A stretch of 64,000 bases of DNA from JBBRCE01 sp038205115 (GCA_038205115.1 JBBRCE010000009.1:75272-139271); one strand, 5' to 3'. Positions 1-9,290 are shown, counted from the first letter of the stretch. Made by a program: numbers and translations. The notes: a model not told the origin generated them from the letters alone.

Positions 1-689
1 ATCTCGTGGCATTCGCCGCCAAAGTGTTTGCACGACAGGCCATGCCCAAACTCGTGCAAGATTTTGGTCACCATCAGCGCCGTGCCCAAGTAGATCCAGT
101 TGTGCGCGCTAAAAAACTGATGAAAAGTCGGCAGCCGCGATTGGAATTTATCGAAGTTGACCAGCACCAGCGTCAGGGCGCAAAGGCCCATCAACACGCA
201 GCAGAACACCGCGGTGGTCGTGAAAAACCACTTGACCTTTTTGTAGAGCCAGTTGAGCAGCCGTTCTGGGTCAATGCCTTTGAAGCGAATCGCCATCACA
301 TTGGCGATCATCTGCGTGAACTCTTCCCAGCGGCGTTCGTCGCCGCGTTTGTAGAGTTGCAAGCCCTGGCCCGGCGCGTCGGACACCAGCAAGTTGCTGC
401 GGTGCAACATGCCGACGAACTGGCCCAGTTCTTCGACCGTGATCTTCTGCGGCGGAAAGCGATCTTCGAAGGCCGCCTTTAAATCGTCCAGGCTGCGCTT
501 GCCGTCGAGCATTTCCAAAATGGCGAACTCTTCTTCCTGAAAACGGAAGTAGTGCAAGCCAATCGGTTCTTTGACAACCCAGTACAGTTCGCCCTGGTAG
601 CGATGCCGATCCGTGCCCAGGTCTGGACGCATCCGCCACGGCAGCGGACGAGCCGAACTGGAAACCAGATGCGAACCGGCAGGAGGCAT
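1..689 (-). CDS. PqqD-like / M50 site-2-protease-type membrane metallopeptidase, C-terminus cut by window edge
   Basis: Minus-strand frame opening with ATG at 689 (an in-frame stop lies upstream at 732-734) and running off base 1, so about 229 N-terminal residues are visible. Residues ~30-110 look like a PqqD-type winged helix (YWVVKEPIGLHYFRFQEEE, then LDGKRSLDD). A hydrophobic segment follows (FFTTTAVFCCVLMGLCALTL), and near the cut end comes the zinc-protease motif HEFGHG followed by HFGGECHE, typical of M50 intramembrane peptidases. It sits 74 bases after an HlyD adaptor and a GAF-HlyD protein on the same strand. PqqD-M50 proteins with HlyD partners usually suggest peptide or protein export or maturation. 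The substrate is unknown and the C-terminal half is not seen. Confidence 0.8.
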   Translation of the reverse strand, partial: MPPAGSHLVSSSARPLPWRMRPDLGTDRHRYQGELYWVVKEPIGLHYFRFQEEEFAILEMLDGKRSLDDLKAAFEDRFPPQKITVEELGQFVGMLHRSNLLVSDAPGQGLQLYKRGDERRWEEFTQMIANVMAIRFKGIDPERLLNWLYKKVKWFFTTTAVFCCVLMGLCALTLVLVNFDKFQSRLPTFHQFFSAHNWIYLGTALMVTKILHEFGHGLSCKHFGGECHE

Positions 690-763
690 GGCGAACCGAT
701 GTTTGTTGTGCTGCGGGCTGTTGCTGGAGTTTCACGCGCGGCGGGCCGAGCGACCCAAAACGC

Positions 764-1768
764 TTAACGGCGCGGGCCGTCGGTCCGCAAACCGTCCGGC
801 GACATGTCTCGCGTGATTTTTACCGGGCCGGCGGACGTAACGTCGATGGTCATGTCGGCCGTCAAACCCGGACGCAGCAGCCACTGTTGATTGGGGCCTT
901 GGCGATTTTGTACTTCGGCCAGAATACGGAAATTGTCGCCGGCTTCGTTCAGCGGATTCACAAACACCACGCGTCCCGGGAAGCGAACTTTTTGCCCACG
1001 GGCCAACGTGACGTCAACAGCCACTTCGCGGCCGCTGATTTCATCGGGATTGTACTTGCTGGCGCTGACGTAACCTTCGACCCGCACGCGATCTACCTGC
1101 ACCACGTGCAGTACGGTATCGCCGGGCTTGACCCATTCGCCGGCGTGCGTGTTGACGCGGACCACCAACCCATCCAGCGGCGAGCGTACCTGACGGCGCT
1201 CCATGTTGTTGGCGGCGCCTTTGACTTCGGCCGCTTTGTTGTCGGCGGTGTACGATTGAATTTTTCGCTCGATCAACGCCTGTTCTTTTTGCAGACCGGC
1301 TTTATCGGCCGCCAATTTCAAGCGATCGACCTCAATTTGCGGAATCGAACCGGGCGTGCGGGCGTTGGCCCGCAGCGAGCGCTCGTGCTCCACAATCGCC
1401 AGCGCCTCGGCTTTGACGGCAAAGCGAAAATCCACGTCGCTGTTGGCTTTTTCGCGGGCGCCGCGTTCTTCGGCTTCGGCGGCAATCTTTTGAATTTGCA
1501 CCTGCATGTCGTCGATCTGCGCCAGCACGTCGCCGCGTTTGACCTGCTCGCCTTCATGCACGTTGATTTTGACCAGCACACCCGCTTCTTGCGCCGGTAC
1601 TTGGGCTTCGTCAATGATCGTGACCAGGCAGCCCGAGATCGTCGGATTGGCTTCGGCGCTGGATGCGCTGGGCGCGGCAAACAACTGCGAGTTCAGCAAC
1701 GGAGCCGCAAACAGCGCGACAATCTGCAGTGTCGATAGCGCGGTCAACAGGTAGCGATGTATCTTCAT
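764..1768 (-). CDS. HlyD/RND-type periplasmic adaptor (membrane fusion protein)
   Basis: 334 aa from ATG 1768. The frame is open further upstream, but a longer start would run into the preceding gene, while this one opens a clear signal peptide (MKIHRYLLTALSTLQIVALF). After it come a biotinyl-lipoyl-like half (VLVKINVHEGEQVKRGDVLAQID), a long alpha-helical hairpin rich in A/E/K, the second lipoyl half (VRSPLDGLVVRVNTHAGEWV, G-D-T-V), and a beta-barrel portion. This is the standard membrane-fusion-protein order. It is the middle gene of a three-gene minus-strand set with the GAF-HlyD gene (76 bases upstream) and the M50 peptidase gene. It probably bridges inner-membrane and outer partners of an export machine; no outer-membrane channel gene is visible here. 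Confidence 0.8.
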   Translation of the reverse strand: MKIHRYLLTALSTLQIVALFAAPLLNSQLFAAPSASSAEANPTISGCLVTIIDEAQVPAQEAGVLVKINVHEGEQVKRGDVLAQIDDMQVQIQKIAAEAEERGAREKANSDVDFRFAVKAEALAIVEHERSLRANARTPGSIPQIEVDRLKLAADKAGLQKEQALIERKIQSYTADNKAAEVKGAANNMERRQVRSPLDGLVVRVNTHAGEWVKPGDTVLHVVQVDRVRVEGYVSASKYNPDEISGREVAVDVTLARGQKVRFPGRVVFVNPLNEAGDNFRILAEVQNRQGPNQQWLLRPGLTADMTIDVTSAGPVKITRDMSPDGLRTDGPRR

Positions 1769-1844
1769 GGATCGACTCGCAATTCGTGGCGTTATGTGAT
1801 GATTGAACCGTGCACGGGGCTGCAATTGTCGCGGCCGTTCACGG

Positions 1845-3863
1845 CTAAATGCGAAACAAGATCTTGGATTGAATGAAAGCCAGCACGTCGTGAAACCAAA
1901 CGTACCCAATCGGACGCGACCCGCAATACAGTTTGGCGGTTACGCCGGCGCCGGGCCGAATTTCCTTGAGGTCGTCTTTATTGATCTTAACTCGGATCAA
2001 CACAGTGTTTCCATCTTCTCCGTGAACTTCCGCGCTGCGATGAACTTCTTTGACCGTGCCGAAGTGTTTGACGCCGGGGTCGGTGGCGACAATGTAGGTC
2101 ACTTTCATCGCTTCGCCTTCTGGCAGTTCGGCCATGGCTTGCTTGATGTGCCCCATCCGCTCTTCCGGCATGCGAATCTCGAGGTCCCAATCTTTTTGCA
2201 GATCGGCCACGGTCATCAGCACTTGGCCCTTTTCCACGGGACGGCCCTCGAGCTTTTCACGCAACTGCCAACTGATGATCTCGCCATCCAGCGGCGATTT
2301 GACGTCCAGATACGCGACCTTCTCTTTCTTCACCAGGTCGATCTGTTTTTCCAGCGCGCGAATCTGCACATTCAGCGATTCGATTTCGCCCTTCAAACGT
2401 TTGCGCTCGGCTTCCGAGTACTGACCGGAGTTGAGCGCCTGAACTTTGGCGTTGGACTCTTGCACGTGCGCGTCGTGCTCGCCTTGCAACCGCTCAAGTT
2501 CGTTCTTGACGTCGGTCGAGTCGATCCGCATCAGCAGATCGCCCAGCTTGACGTTGCCGCGCTCTTTCAGAATTTCCGAAACCGTGCCGGTCACGCGGGC
2601 AAAAATCTCGCGTTTTTCCACCGGTTCCAGAGTGCCTTTGCCTTGCAACTCGAAACTCCAAGGCACCAGGCACAACGCCAAAATGATCGCGCCGATCGTC
2701 GCGGCGATGGCGATGGTCTTAGGCAGCGTGCGCGCTTTGACCATCCAACTGGCTTTGCCGATCGTGCGCCAGACCGGCATTAAAAACAATTGATTGTGTT
2801 CGACCGCGTTGGCCAGCGCGGTGCTGCTATGGTCCGCCACCACGCGTACGCGCTGGCGGAAACCTTCAGCCAATTTGGTTTCTTCGATCTGCTCGACAAT
2901 CAGCGCGCCGACCACCGGGTTGGGTTCGGCTTCGCGATCGGTCTCGTCCTCGGGCGGCCGGCGCAACGGCAAAATGGCGACGGTTTTGGAGTGCGAGTCG
3001 TCAATGTATTCTTGCAACGCTTTTTCGACCTGCGGCGGCATGTTGCTGGTGTCGCCGGTGTACCAGACTTCGTCGCCAGCCGCGCAAACCGCGGTCGAAA
3101 GTTTATTCAGCAGGGTAATGGTGTTGGAGCGATTGTCGAAAATTTCCTGTCCGCTGACGGATTCGACTTTGCACTTGGTGCCTTTATTGATGGCCACGCT
3201 GACGCGGTCGCACTCGATTAGGCGGCGACCTTCGTTAGCGATGTTGTAGCAAGCGGCCCGCGGATCGAGGCTGTGGTGCGCGGTGCGGGTGAACGATTCG
3301 AGCCGCGCCCACAGCGATTGCCGCTCGTGAAAATGCCGCAGGCGATGCGTTTTGAGATACTCGCCCGCCAAGCCACACATTTGCAGCAAAAACCGCAAGT
3401 AACCTTTTTGCGTGGCGGGCGGAGCGCCGGCCCGTTGGAACACTTCCAGCACGCCTTCGATCTGTTTGTCGGCATGCATCGGCCCCAGCAGCACCAGAAA
3501 GTCGGTTGGGTTGCCTTCCTGACCTTCGCCATCACTACTGTGCGGTTCGACGACGCGGGGCGGACCGCCATCGACAATCTTCCGCAACATGCGGCCATGC
3601 TTTTGCTGCGCGTCTTCGCTTTCTGCCAGCCGGGTTTGATCCAGATTCATCTGGAACGAAAGTTCCAACTGCCCATTGGAGTTGAGCGTCCAGATGGCGC
3701 CGCCAACGGCCGCCAAGGCGTGTACTGTGCGCGACAGCAACAACTCGTAAAACGCGTTGAGTTCGATGTCCGACTGCACGGCCGCTTCGACTTCATGCAT
3801 CAGGCCGCGCAAATGCTGACGCGTTTGCTCCAGCGCGGCTTCGTCGACGTATTCAGTACTCAT
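1845..3863 (-). CDS. GAF-domain HlyD-like membrane protein
   Basis: 672 aa from ATG 3863. A longer open frame reaches 4082, but its extra 73 residues are low-quality sequence and the chosen start begins a normal helix. Residues ~30-180 and ~190-360 look like two GAF-type sensor domains (for example YNIANEGRRLIECDRVSVA and KTVAILPLRRP). A single transmembrane helix follows at ~382-402 (TIAIAATIGAIILALCLVPW). After it comes an HlyD module: lipoyl half, coiled-coil hairpin ~430-520, second lipoyl half (VKSPLDGEIISW, PVEKGQVLMTVADL) and a barrel. The layout suggests a cytoplasmic sensor fused to a periplasmic adaptor. It heads the cluster with the HlyD and M50 genes. The GAF ligand cannot be read from the sequence. 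Confidence 0.75.
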   Translation of the reverse strand: MSTEYVDEAALEQTRQHLRGLMHEVEAAVQSDIELNAFYELLLSRTVHALAAVGGAIWTLNSNGQLELSFQMNLDQTRLAESEDAQQKHGRMLRKIVDGGPPRVVEPHSSDGEGQEGNPTDFLVLLGPMHADKQIEGVLEVFQRAGAPPATQKGYLRFLLQMCGLAGEYLKTHRLRHFHERQSLWARLESFTRTAHHSLDPRAACYNIANEGRRLIECDRVSVAINKGTKCKVESVSGQEIFDNRSNTITLLNKLSTAVCAAGDEVWYTGDTSNMPPQVEKALQEYIDDSHSKTVAILPLRRPPEDETDREAEPNPVVGALIVEQIEETKLAEGFRQRVRVVADHSSTALANAVEHNQLFLMPVWRTIGKASWMVKARTLPKTIAIAATIGAIILALCLVPWSFELQGKGTLEPVEKREIFARVTGTVSEILKERGNVKLGDLLMRIDSTDVKNELERLQGEHDAHVQESNAKVQALNSGQYSEAERKRLKGEIESLNVQIRALEKQIDLVKKEKVAYLDVKSPLDGEIISWQLREKLEGRPVEKGQVLMTVADLQKDWDLEIRMPEERMGHIKQAMAELPEGEAMKVTYIVATDPGVKHFGTVKEVHRSAEVHGEDGNTVLIRVKINKDDLKEIRPGAGVTAKLYCGSRPIGYVWFHDVLAFIQSKILFRI

Positions 3864-4535
3864 GCCGCAGCCTAAAGATTGAAACGACCGTGGAACAGCA
3901 CCAGCGGTGGCGCGAGGTGTATCCGAAGCTAGCACAAATGGCCGAACGTTCGAACGCCCGCCGCCCTGCTTCTCAGCGTCCCAGCGGCAACGAGATACCC
4001 GCAGTTTATTCTGACAATTGTAGGTTATTTGCACAAAACAAGTTAGCCGTGAGTGCCGATTCGGCAAAAAACGGCCGCGCATTCGTTACAACCCGTTTCC
4101 CTTAATTCGGCAGTTGGCATTGGCTGCCATGACCTCGATTGTGCCAGCACCGAGCAAAACACCCGTGTCGGCAACACCGTGCGAAACGCCATTGATGATG
4201 GCTCAGGTGTCCGCCGCGTTTCCTTTTTGAGCGCGCGGCGTTTTGCGCGGCACCTCGAGCTTTCGAATGCATCCTGAACGGGAGGGGAAAGCTTTTTACA
4301 CAAGCCTGAGCTAAGCCTTGGCAGCAGCTACATGACATGCATGCTCATGGGTGCATGATCGCGGGCTCTGCCGCCATGTGGCCCAAGGTAAAAATCCGAT
4401 CCGAACATCGGCGTAGCCGCAGGGCCGGCTGACTTGTGACGACGATGCTCGGCAATCAAGCCCAATCGCCGAATCCGACTCTTGGTACGACCTCCCAAGA
4501 AAATGCGAACCGGTGCTTGCCGGATTAGCATTGGG
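3864..4535. other. Intergenic stretch without a supported gene
   Basis: About 670 bases between the start of the GAF-HlyD gene and the tRNA terminator. The short open frames here on both strands have no recognisable domain and no ribosome-binding site. The part next to 3863 should hold the promoter of the minus-strand export cluster, but I cannot point to convincing -35/-10 boxes. Confidence 0.5.
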
Positions 4536-4565
4536 AAAAAAGGCGACACTGCCGAAGCTCGGCAG
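4536..4565 (-). terminator. Rho-independent-type terminator downstream of tRNA-Asp
   Basis: On the minus strand a perfect 7-bp hairpin CTGCCGA/TCGGCAG with a 3-base loop (4549-4565) is followed eight bases later by six T (4541-4536). It lies about 40 bases past the 3' end of the tRNA. Confidence 0.5.
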
Positions 4566-4603
4566 GAGATAGAAGTCGTTATTCCTGAGGAACTTAAGAA
4601 AAA

Positions 4604-4677
4604 CGAGGGTGACGGGACTCGAACCCGCGGCCTCCAACGTGACAGGCTGGCGCTCTAACCAACTGAGCTACACCCCC
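4604..4677 (-). tRNA. tRNA-Asp (GTC)
   Basis: Complete cloverleaf on the minus strand. The acceptor GGGGGTG (4677-4671) pairs with CACCCTC (4611-4605), leaving discriminator G at 4604. D-arm TAGCTCAGTTGGTTAGAGC, anticodon stem CCAGC/GTTGG with loop CTGTCAC giving anticodon GTC, and T-arm GCGGG TTCGAGT CCCGT. The 3' CCA is not encoded. Confidence 0.97.
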
Positions 4678-4784
4678 TCGGTCATTTGCGGCTGCTTTGC
4701 AGCGTCCGCTCTGTACCGTGGAAGCAGCCTATTATAACGCGAGGTTGACTGCTCGCAAGGGGAGCAATTGAATGTCAACCAGGC

Positions 4785-5195
4785 CTAATTGTTGCCGATT
4801 GCCGCCCAACCGAGCACAGCCGTCTGATACAGGAATACCAGAGTCAGTCCGTGATAGCCCAACTTCAGAAATGCGCTGGTCAAGAACGGTCGGGCGTCGA
4901 ACACAAAAAACTGAATCGCCAGCCGCGCTGCCCAAAACAGCGCGATGAACCCGCAAACGCAACGGGCCAGCGGGGTGTGCGAGGCAAGTTCGACGGAATT
5001 AAACGCGGTCAGCACTCCAAAGCCGATGATCGTCAGCACGATAAACAGGCCATGCACCCAAATCAGTTGCCGCGACAATCGACTGAGCGTTTCCAATTCG
5101 CGTTTCCACTGCAGCACTTGCGGCACCGCGGCGCTGGCCAGCAGTGTCCCAAAATGCAAAATCCCACTAAAGAAAATCAGTGTTGCCAGGTTCAT
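4785..5195 (-). CDS. Small four-helix membrane protein of unknown function
   Basis: 136 aa with four predicted membrane segments: residues ~4-26 (ATLIFFSGILHFGTLLASAA), ~45-65 (LIWVHGLFIVLTIIGFGVLT), ~78-98 (RCVCGFIALFWAARLAIQFF) and ~108-130 (KLGYHGLTLVFLYQTAVLGW). I do not recognise a named family. It begins 72 bases after the stop of the wax-synthase-like acyltransferase on the same strand, so the two are probably co-transcribed and may work together in the membrane. No catalytic motif is visible. Confidence 0.65.
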   Translation of the reverse strand: MNLATLIFFSGILHFGTLLASAAVPQVLQWKRELETLSRLSRQLIWVHGLFIVLTIIGFGVLTAFNSVELASHTPLARCVCGFIALFWAARLAIQFFVFDARPFLTSAFLKLGYHGLTLVFLYQTAVLGWAAIGNN

Positions 5196-5267
5196 GGCAC
5201 GGCCAGCCTTTGGTTCAATATTCAGTAGCGAGAATGCCGCAGTGGCGCCCGAGGGGACGTGGGCGAT

Positions 5268-6173
5268 TTAAAGCGAGCGGATCGCCGTCAGCGTCGGCAG
5301 CACGGCCAAGCGGAGAAACGGTTGATGGAACAACAGCGTGACCGGCAGCAGGACAAATGCCGCGCAGGCAATTCGTCCCCGCAATCCGCCACGCAGATTC
5401 AGATATTTGCCAATCGAACTGCGTTCCAGCAACAGTCCTGCGGCTTGCAATAAAAAGTAGAGCGTCGGCTTGCCCCAGCCGGCCCGGACGGGCAGCGAAA
5501 TCGCCAAATCGTGTATCACGCCTGAAGCAAAAAACACGCTGACCGTCGCACCCACCGTGCCCATTCTGCCGGCCAGCGGTCGGAACAGTTGCCCAAAGGC
5601 GACATCTCGAAACGCCATGTTCCAACGTCGGCCCCAAAAATCGGACAGTGAGGTGGCCAGCAGTGGTACGTTCATCAGCGGTTCTGCCTGCACGCCACCG
5701 CAGCGCCATAGCAGTGACAGCAAATGTGCCAAGCCAAAATGCAAGGCCAAGGCAATGCCTGTCATGCCCACCCAGCCCAGCAAAACCAGTTGGCTGGAAT
5801 CGATTCGCGGCGCGATGACCAGTAACAAAGTCATACCGAGCGCCGTATTCGCCGTGGCAATCAACCACTCGGCCGGGTGTGTTGCAGTTGATCGCACGTT
5901 GGGATCCAGAAACGCCTTGGCATTCATGCCAGGCCACAACATGAGATAGCCAAGCTGCCGGCCCAGCGAGGCGCGCCGACGCAATGGGCAAGCCGCCCAA
6001 GTCAGCCACTTCAGGCCTGCGTAAATCGCCAAGGCCAGCGACCACATCAGTTGCCACGGAGCCAACCGAGCCGAATTGGCCAGTACCAAAACCGGCAGGG
6101 CCAGCAGCGGAATCAGCGGCAAGAAGGCCGGTCGCCGACGGTACTTGACGGAATCGACAGCCAACGCGTCCAT
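5268..6173 (-). CDS. Wax-synthase-like membrane-bound O-acyltransferase (MBOAT_2 type)
   Basis: 301 aa, polytopic membrane protein. Start ATG 6173 is preferred over ATG 6230 because GAGGGGG lies about ten bases upstream. The diagnostic wax-synthase motif SLSDFWGRRWNMAFRD is present, followed downstream by FFASGVIHDLAISLPVRAG, which carries the histidine expected to be catalytic in MBOAT enzymes. The family transfers acyl groups from acyl-CoA to alcohols or other hydroxyl acceptors in the membrane. Whether this one makes wax esters or modifies a glycan or lipid is not decided by the sequence. A small four-helix membrane protein follows it on the same strand. Confidence 0.75.
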   Translation of the reverse strand: MDALAVDSVKYRRRPAFLPLIPLLALPVLVLANSARLAPWQLMWSLALAIYAGLKWLTWAACPLRRRASLGRQLGYLMLWPGMNAKAFLDPNVRSTATHPAEWLIATANTALGMTLLLVIAPRIDSSQLVLLGWVGMTGIALALHFGLAHLLSLLWRCGGVQAEPLMNVPLLATSLSDFWGRRWNMAFRDVAFGQLFRPLAGRMGTVGATVSVFFASGVIHDLAISLPVRAGWGKPTLYFLLQAAGLLLERSSIGKYLNLRGGLRGRIACAAFVLLPVTLLFHQPFLRLAVLPTLTAIRSL

Positions 6174-6296
6174 TGCGGTAACCCCCTCGTGTTGCCATGT
6201 GTCATCTACATCAATGACCGCACGGCGCAACGCGGGTTAACTTAGCGGTGGCGTGGCGAATTGTTAATGCTGACGACTGAGCGCGTAAACGCGGGC

Positions 6297-6599
6297 CTAC
6301 ACAGAGATCACGATAGCGCGAAGTACCAGAACGATCGCTAAAGCAACTAACGAGTAGATTACGATCTTGGTGGTGTTGGATTCGCCCGTCTTGCCGTTGT
6401 AGTCGGTACGACAGTGCGGACATTCGACGTGCGTCAACAAGGCCGGACCGATCAAGCTACCCCACCAAGTGAAGATGACTCGGGACGAATCGGACGCACC
6501 ACAGCCCGGGCAAGGCATGTACGGGCTATTTACCGATGATGGTTGGCGCGGTGGCGGCGCGGAAGCGCTGTTGGGCGATTTGTAAGGATTGTCATCCAT
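6297..6599 (-). CDS. Small NPYKSP zinc-ribbon membrane protein
   Basis: 100 aa from ATG 6599, chosen because it places the motif MDDNPYKSP at the extreme N-terminus as in similar planctomycete proteins; an ATG five codons upstream is possible. A P/S-rich stretch is followed by two cysteine pairs (CPGCG and CPHC) that would form a zinc ribbon, and a C-terminal membrane helix (TKIVIYSLVALAIVLVLRAI). The function is unknown. Two larger proteins with the same N-terminal motif lie at 35799-36290 and 36449-36942. Confidence 0.7.
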   Translation of the reverse strand: MDDNPYKSPNSASAPPPRQPSSVNSPYMPCPGCGASDSSRVIFTWWGSLIGPALLTHVECPHCRTDYNGKTGESNTTKIVIYSLVALAIVLVLRAIVISV

Positions 6600-7090
6600 A
6601 AAAATTCCTGGCATGTGATGTGGTCAATGTCCGCGCAGCAAATCGGACCAGCAAACGCCACCAAGATAGGCCGCAACTACACCCAGGGCAAGCATTTCCG
6701 TGCGAAGTTTAGGACTTTGGCACGAGCTGGCTCGCGTCTCGTTTCCCAACAGGTGCGCCGGGGCAGCGACGGCCGCCTCGTTGCGCCAACATACGGACCG
6801 AACAGCGTGAAGCGAAGGTGGCTGGCGCGATTGGTGAACATTTTTGGGTATTGGGAACACTAACAGCCGGTTTTGCGTCCAAGGCTATCGGTCTGCGCCC
6901 AGAAAAGTGGCCTCGCTGACTATTGCGGCCGTAACAACGATGACCGACTGCTTCACCGTGGCGAAAACCGCCCGCGCCGTTGGAAAATGGATGCAATCGG
7001 GAGGCGTTTGGTTTAAAGTGGATGTTCCAGTTCGCCTAACTCCTATCGGCGCCCCAGCTTCTCACTAATACGTCCGTTGAAGAGGAAGAC
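6600..7090. other. Intergenic stretch, presumed promoter region of the MoxR cluster
   Basis: About 490 bases between the divergently read NPYKSP gene and the MoxR gene. No open frame here has a believable domain. GAAGAGGAAG just before 7091 serves as ribosome-binding site for MoxR. Confidence 0.45.
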
Positions 7091-8167
7091 ATGAGTCAAG
7101 AAAATTCGGTGGCCCAGGCATCGCAAGAACCGAGCAAAGATGACCTGGACGCACTGGCCAACCTCAAGAACGCCACCGCCACCGTTAGGGCGCAACTTGC
7201 CCGCGTGATCGTCGGGCAAGAGGCGGTCATCGAGCAGTTGCTGCTGGCGATTTTCTCGCAGGGGCATTGCTTGCTGGAGGGCGTTCCGGGGCTGGCCAAG
7301 ACGCTGATGGTCAGCACGCTGGCCAAATCCTTGCATTTGCGGTTCAGCCGAATTCAGTTTACGCCCGACTTGATGCCTTCGGACATCACCGGCACGGAAG
7401 TCATTCAAGAAGACAAGGCAACCGGTAGCCGGCAGTTCAAGTTCCTCCGCGGGCCGATCTTCTCGAACATCGTACTGGCGGACGAAATTAACCGTACACC
7501 GCCAAAAACCCAGGCCGCGCTGCTGGAGTCGATGCAGGAACGCCAGGTGACGATCGGCGGCGAACGCCATCCGCTGCCGGCGCCGTTTTTCGTGCTGGCC
7601 ACGCAAAACCCCATCGAGCAAGAAGGCACCTACACTCTGCCGGAAGCGCAACAAGACCGCTTCATGTTCAAAATCTTTGTGAAATATCCCGGCTACGATG
7701 AAGAGTATCGCATTGCCGAAAGCACCACGGCGCCAACCACCGCCACCGTCGATCAGGTGCTGACTGCCGAGCAGATTATCGATCTGCAGGCGGTGGTGCG
7801 CCGCGTGCCCGTCGCCCCGCACGTCATTCATTACGCGCTGAAGTTGGTCCGCGCCACGCGCGTTCACGAAGGCGAAGCCCCGGACTTCATCAAGGAATGG
7901 GTCAGTTGGGGCGCAGGCCCGCGCGGTGTGCAGTATTTGCTGCTGGGCGGCAAAGCCCGGGCGGTTTCGCAAGGCCGGTTTTTCGTAACCACCGACGACA
8001 TCCGCGCCGTAGCGCATCCCGTGTTGCGGCACCGCGTGATCACCAACTTCAATGCCGAGAGCGAAGGCATCACGCCCGATAAAGTGATCGACAAACTGCT
8101 GGAAACGATTTCCGATCGCGATACCGGCAACTTGGCGCCGGACGTTGCCAAGGCCTTTGCGCACTAG
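7091..8167 (+). CDS. MoxR-family AAA+ ATPase
   Basis: 358 aa. Walker A GVPGLAKT at ~64-71, Walker B region IVLADEINRTPPKTQAALLE, sensor 1 ATQNPIEQEGTYTLPEAQQD and a C-terminal lid domain are all present, matching the MoxR family (usual length 310-350). MoxR ATPases act as chaperones that load or remodel VWA-domain proteins. Here the next genes encode a DUF58 protein and a BatA-like VWA protein, the classical partner set. GAAGAGGAAG precedes the ATG. It is the first gene of the twelve-gene co-directional run ending at 30285. Confidence 0.95.
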   Translation: MSQENSVAQASQEPSKDDLDALANLKNATATVRAQLARVIVGQEAVIEQLLLAIFSQGHCLLEGVPGLAKTLMVSTLAKSLHLRFSRIQFTPDLMPSDITGTEVIQEDKATGSRQFKFLRGPIFSNIVLADEINRTPPKTQAALLESMQERQVTIGGERHPLPAPFFVLATQNPIEQEGTYTLPEAQQDRFMFKIFVKYPGYDEEYRIAESTTAPTTATVDQVLTAEQIIDLQAVVRRVPVAPHVIHYALKLVRATRVHEGEAPDFIKEWVSWGAGPRGVQYLLLGGKARAVSQGRFFVTTDDIRAVAHPVLRHRVITNFNAESEGITPDKVIDKLLETISDRDTGNLAPDVAKAFAH

Positions 8168-8268
8168 CCGCGTGTCTTAAACGGATTTTAGCGTCGCTCG
8201 GTTGCGCGCCGTATCTGCCGGCGATTGTGCGGACGGTTTACAGTTCAGTGAAGTTGGGACGTTCAAAC

Positions 8269-9189
8269 ATGAGTACGACCGTCGGACGGAAATATCTCGA
8301 TCCAAAAGTGCTCGATCGAATTTCGCGCTTGGATATTCGCGCGCGATTGGTGGTTGAGGGCTACATTAGCGGTCAGCACATGAGCCCGTATCACGGGTTC
8401 GCAATCGAGTTTGCCTCGCATCGCGAGTACGTGCCCGGCGACGAAATCAAGCATATCGACTGGAAGGTTTGGTCCAAGACCGACCGCATCTTCATCAAAG
8501 AGTACGAAGAGGAAACCAACCTCAAATGTACGATGATTTTGGATGCCAGCAAGTCGATGAAGTATGGCTCCGATGCGGAAGGCCTGAGCAAGTTCGATTA
8601 CGCGGCGACAATTGCCGCCTGCCTGGGCCAAGTGTTGCAAATGCAGGCCGACGCCGTGGGGCTGGTGACGTTCGATACCAAAATTCGTCGCAACGTTCCG
8701 CCCGGTTCGAGCATCAGCCACCGCAAGTTGCTGCTGCACGAGTTGGAGCAAACCACGGTTGACAACAAAACCGATCTCGGCGTCGTGTTTAAAGACCTGG
8801 CGCAGCAAATTCGCAGCCGGGGCATCGTGGTGCTGATTTCGGATTTGTTCGTCGATCCGGAAACGCTACGCGAATCGGTCCGTCAGTTTCGACACAAGCG
8901 TCACGAAGTGGTGGTGTTTCATGTGATGCATGACCACGAACTGAATTTCCCATTTCAGGACAACACGCTGTTCAAGGGTTTGGAAGTCGACACGGAACTG
9001 CACACCGAGCCGCGCGCGTTGCGTAAGGCGTACTTGGAGAACGTGGCGGCCTTTTTGCAAAAAACCCGCAAGATGTGTGTCTCCAGCGGTTGCGATTACA
9101 TGCTGCTCAACACGGCCGAACCGCTGGACGCGGCGTTGTCAAAGTACCTCGCATTTCGGCAACGCCTACGGCGGATTAAACAGCGTTAA
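8269..9189 (+). CDS. DUF58 domain protein (VWA-like MoxR partner)
   Basis: 306 aa from ATG 8269; an upstream in-frame ATG at 8227 would add 14 unconserved residues. The DUF58 signature is clear: REYVPGDEIKHIDWKVWSK, then a VWA-type metal site TMILDASKSM (DxSxS). The C-terminal part is consistent with a Rossmann-like VWA fold (IVVLISDLFVDPE). There is no membrane segment, so it is probably cytoplasmic, a substrate or adaptor of the MoxR ATPase encoded 100 bases upstream. Confidence 0.9.
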   Translation: MSTTVGRKYLDPKVLDRISRLDIRARLVVEGYISGQHMSPYHGFAIEFASHREYVPGDEIKHIDWKVWSKTDRIFIKEYEEETNLKCTMILDASKSMKYGSDAEGLSKFDYAATIAACLGQVLQMQADAVGLVTFDTKIRRNVPPGSSISHRKLLLHELEQTTVDNKTDLGVVFKDLAQQIRSRGIVVLISDLFVDPETLRESVRQFRHKRHEVVVFHVMHDHELNFPFQDNTLFKGLEVDTELHTEPRALRKAYLENVAAFLQKTRKMCVSSGCDYMLLNTAEPLDAALSKYLAFRQRLRRIKQR

Positions 9190-9290
9190 GCAAATCAAAC
9201 GGCGCGAAGTAGCGGCGGCGACTCGCGAACGAGTACCGCCATCCAAGGACTCAAAGCTGAAATCGTGGCAGACCTCATGGGAATTCCGGC

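Noticed and set aside
887..1738. A 283-codon plus-strand open frame
   Set aside because: Antisense to the HlyD adaptor, whose lipoyl and hairpin motifs are unambiguous.
4311..4637. A 108-codon minus-strand open frame overlapping the tRNA
   Set aside because: It runs across tRNA-Asp and its terminator and has no domain.
5215..6198. A 327-codon minus-strand open frame over the acyltransferase
   Set aside because: The alternative frame carries the wax-synthase motifs; this one has only Arg/Gly-rich sequence.
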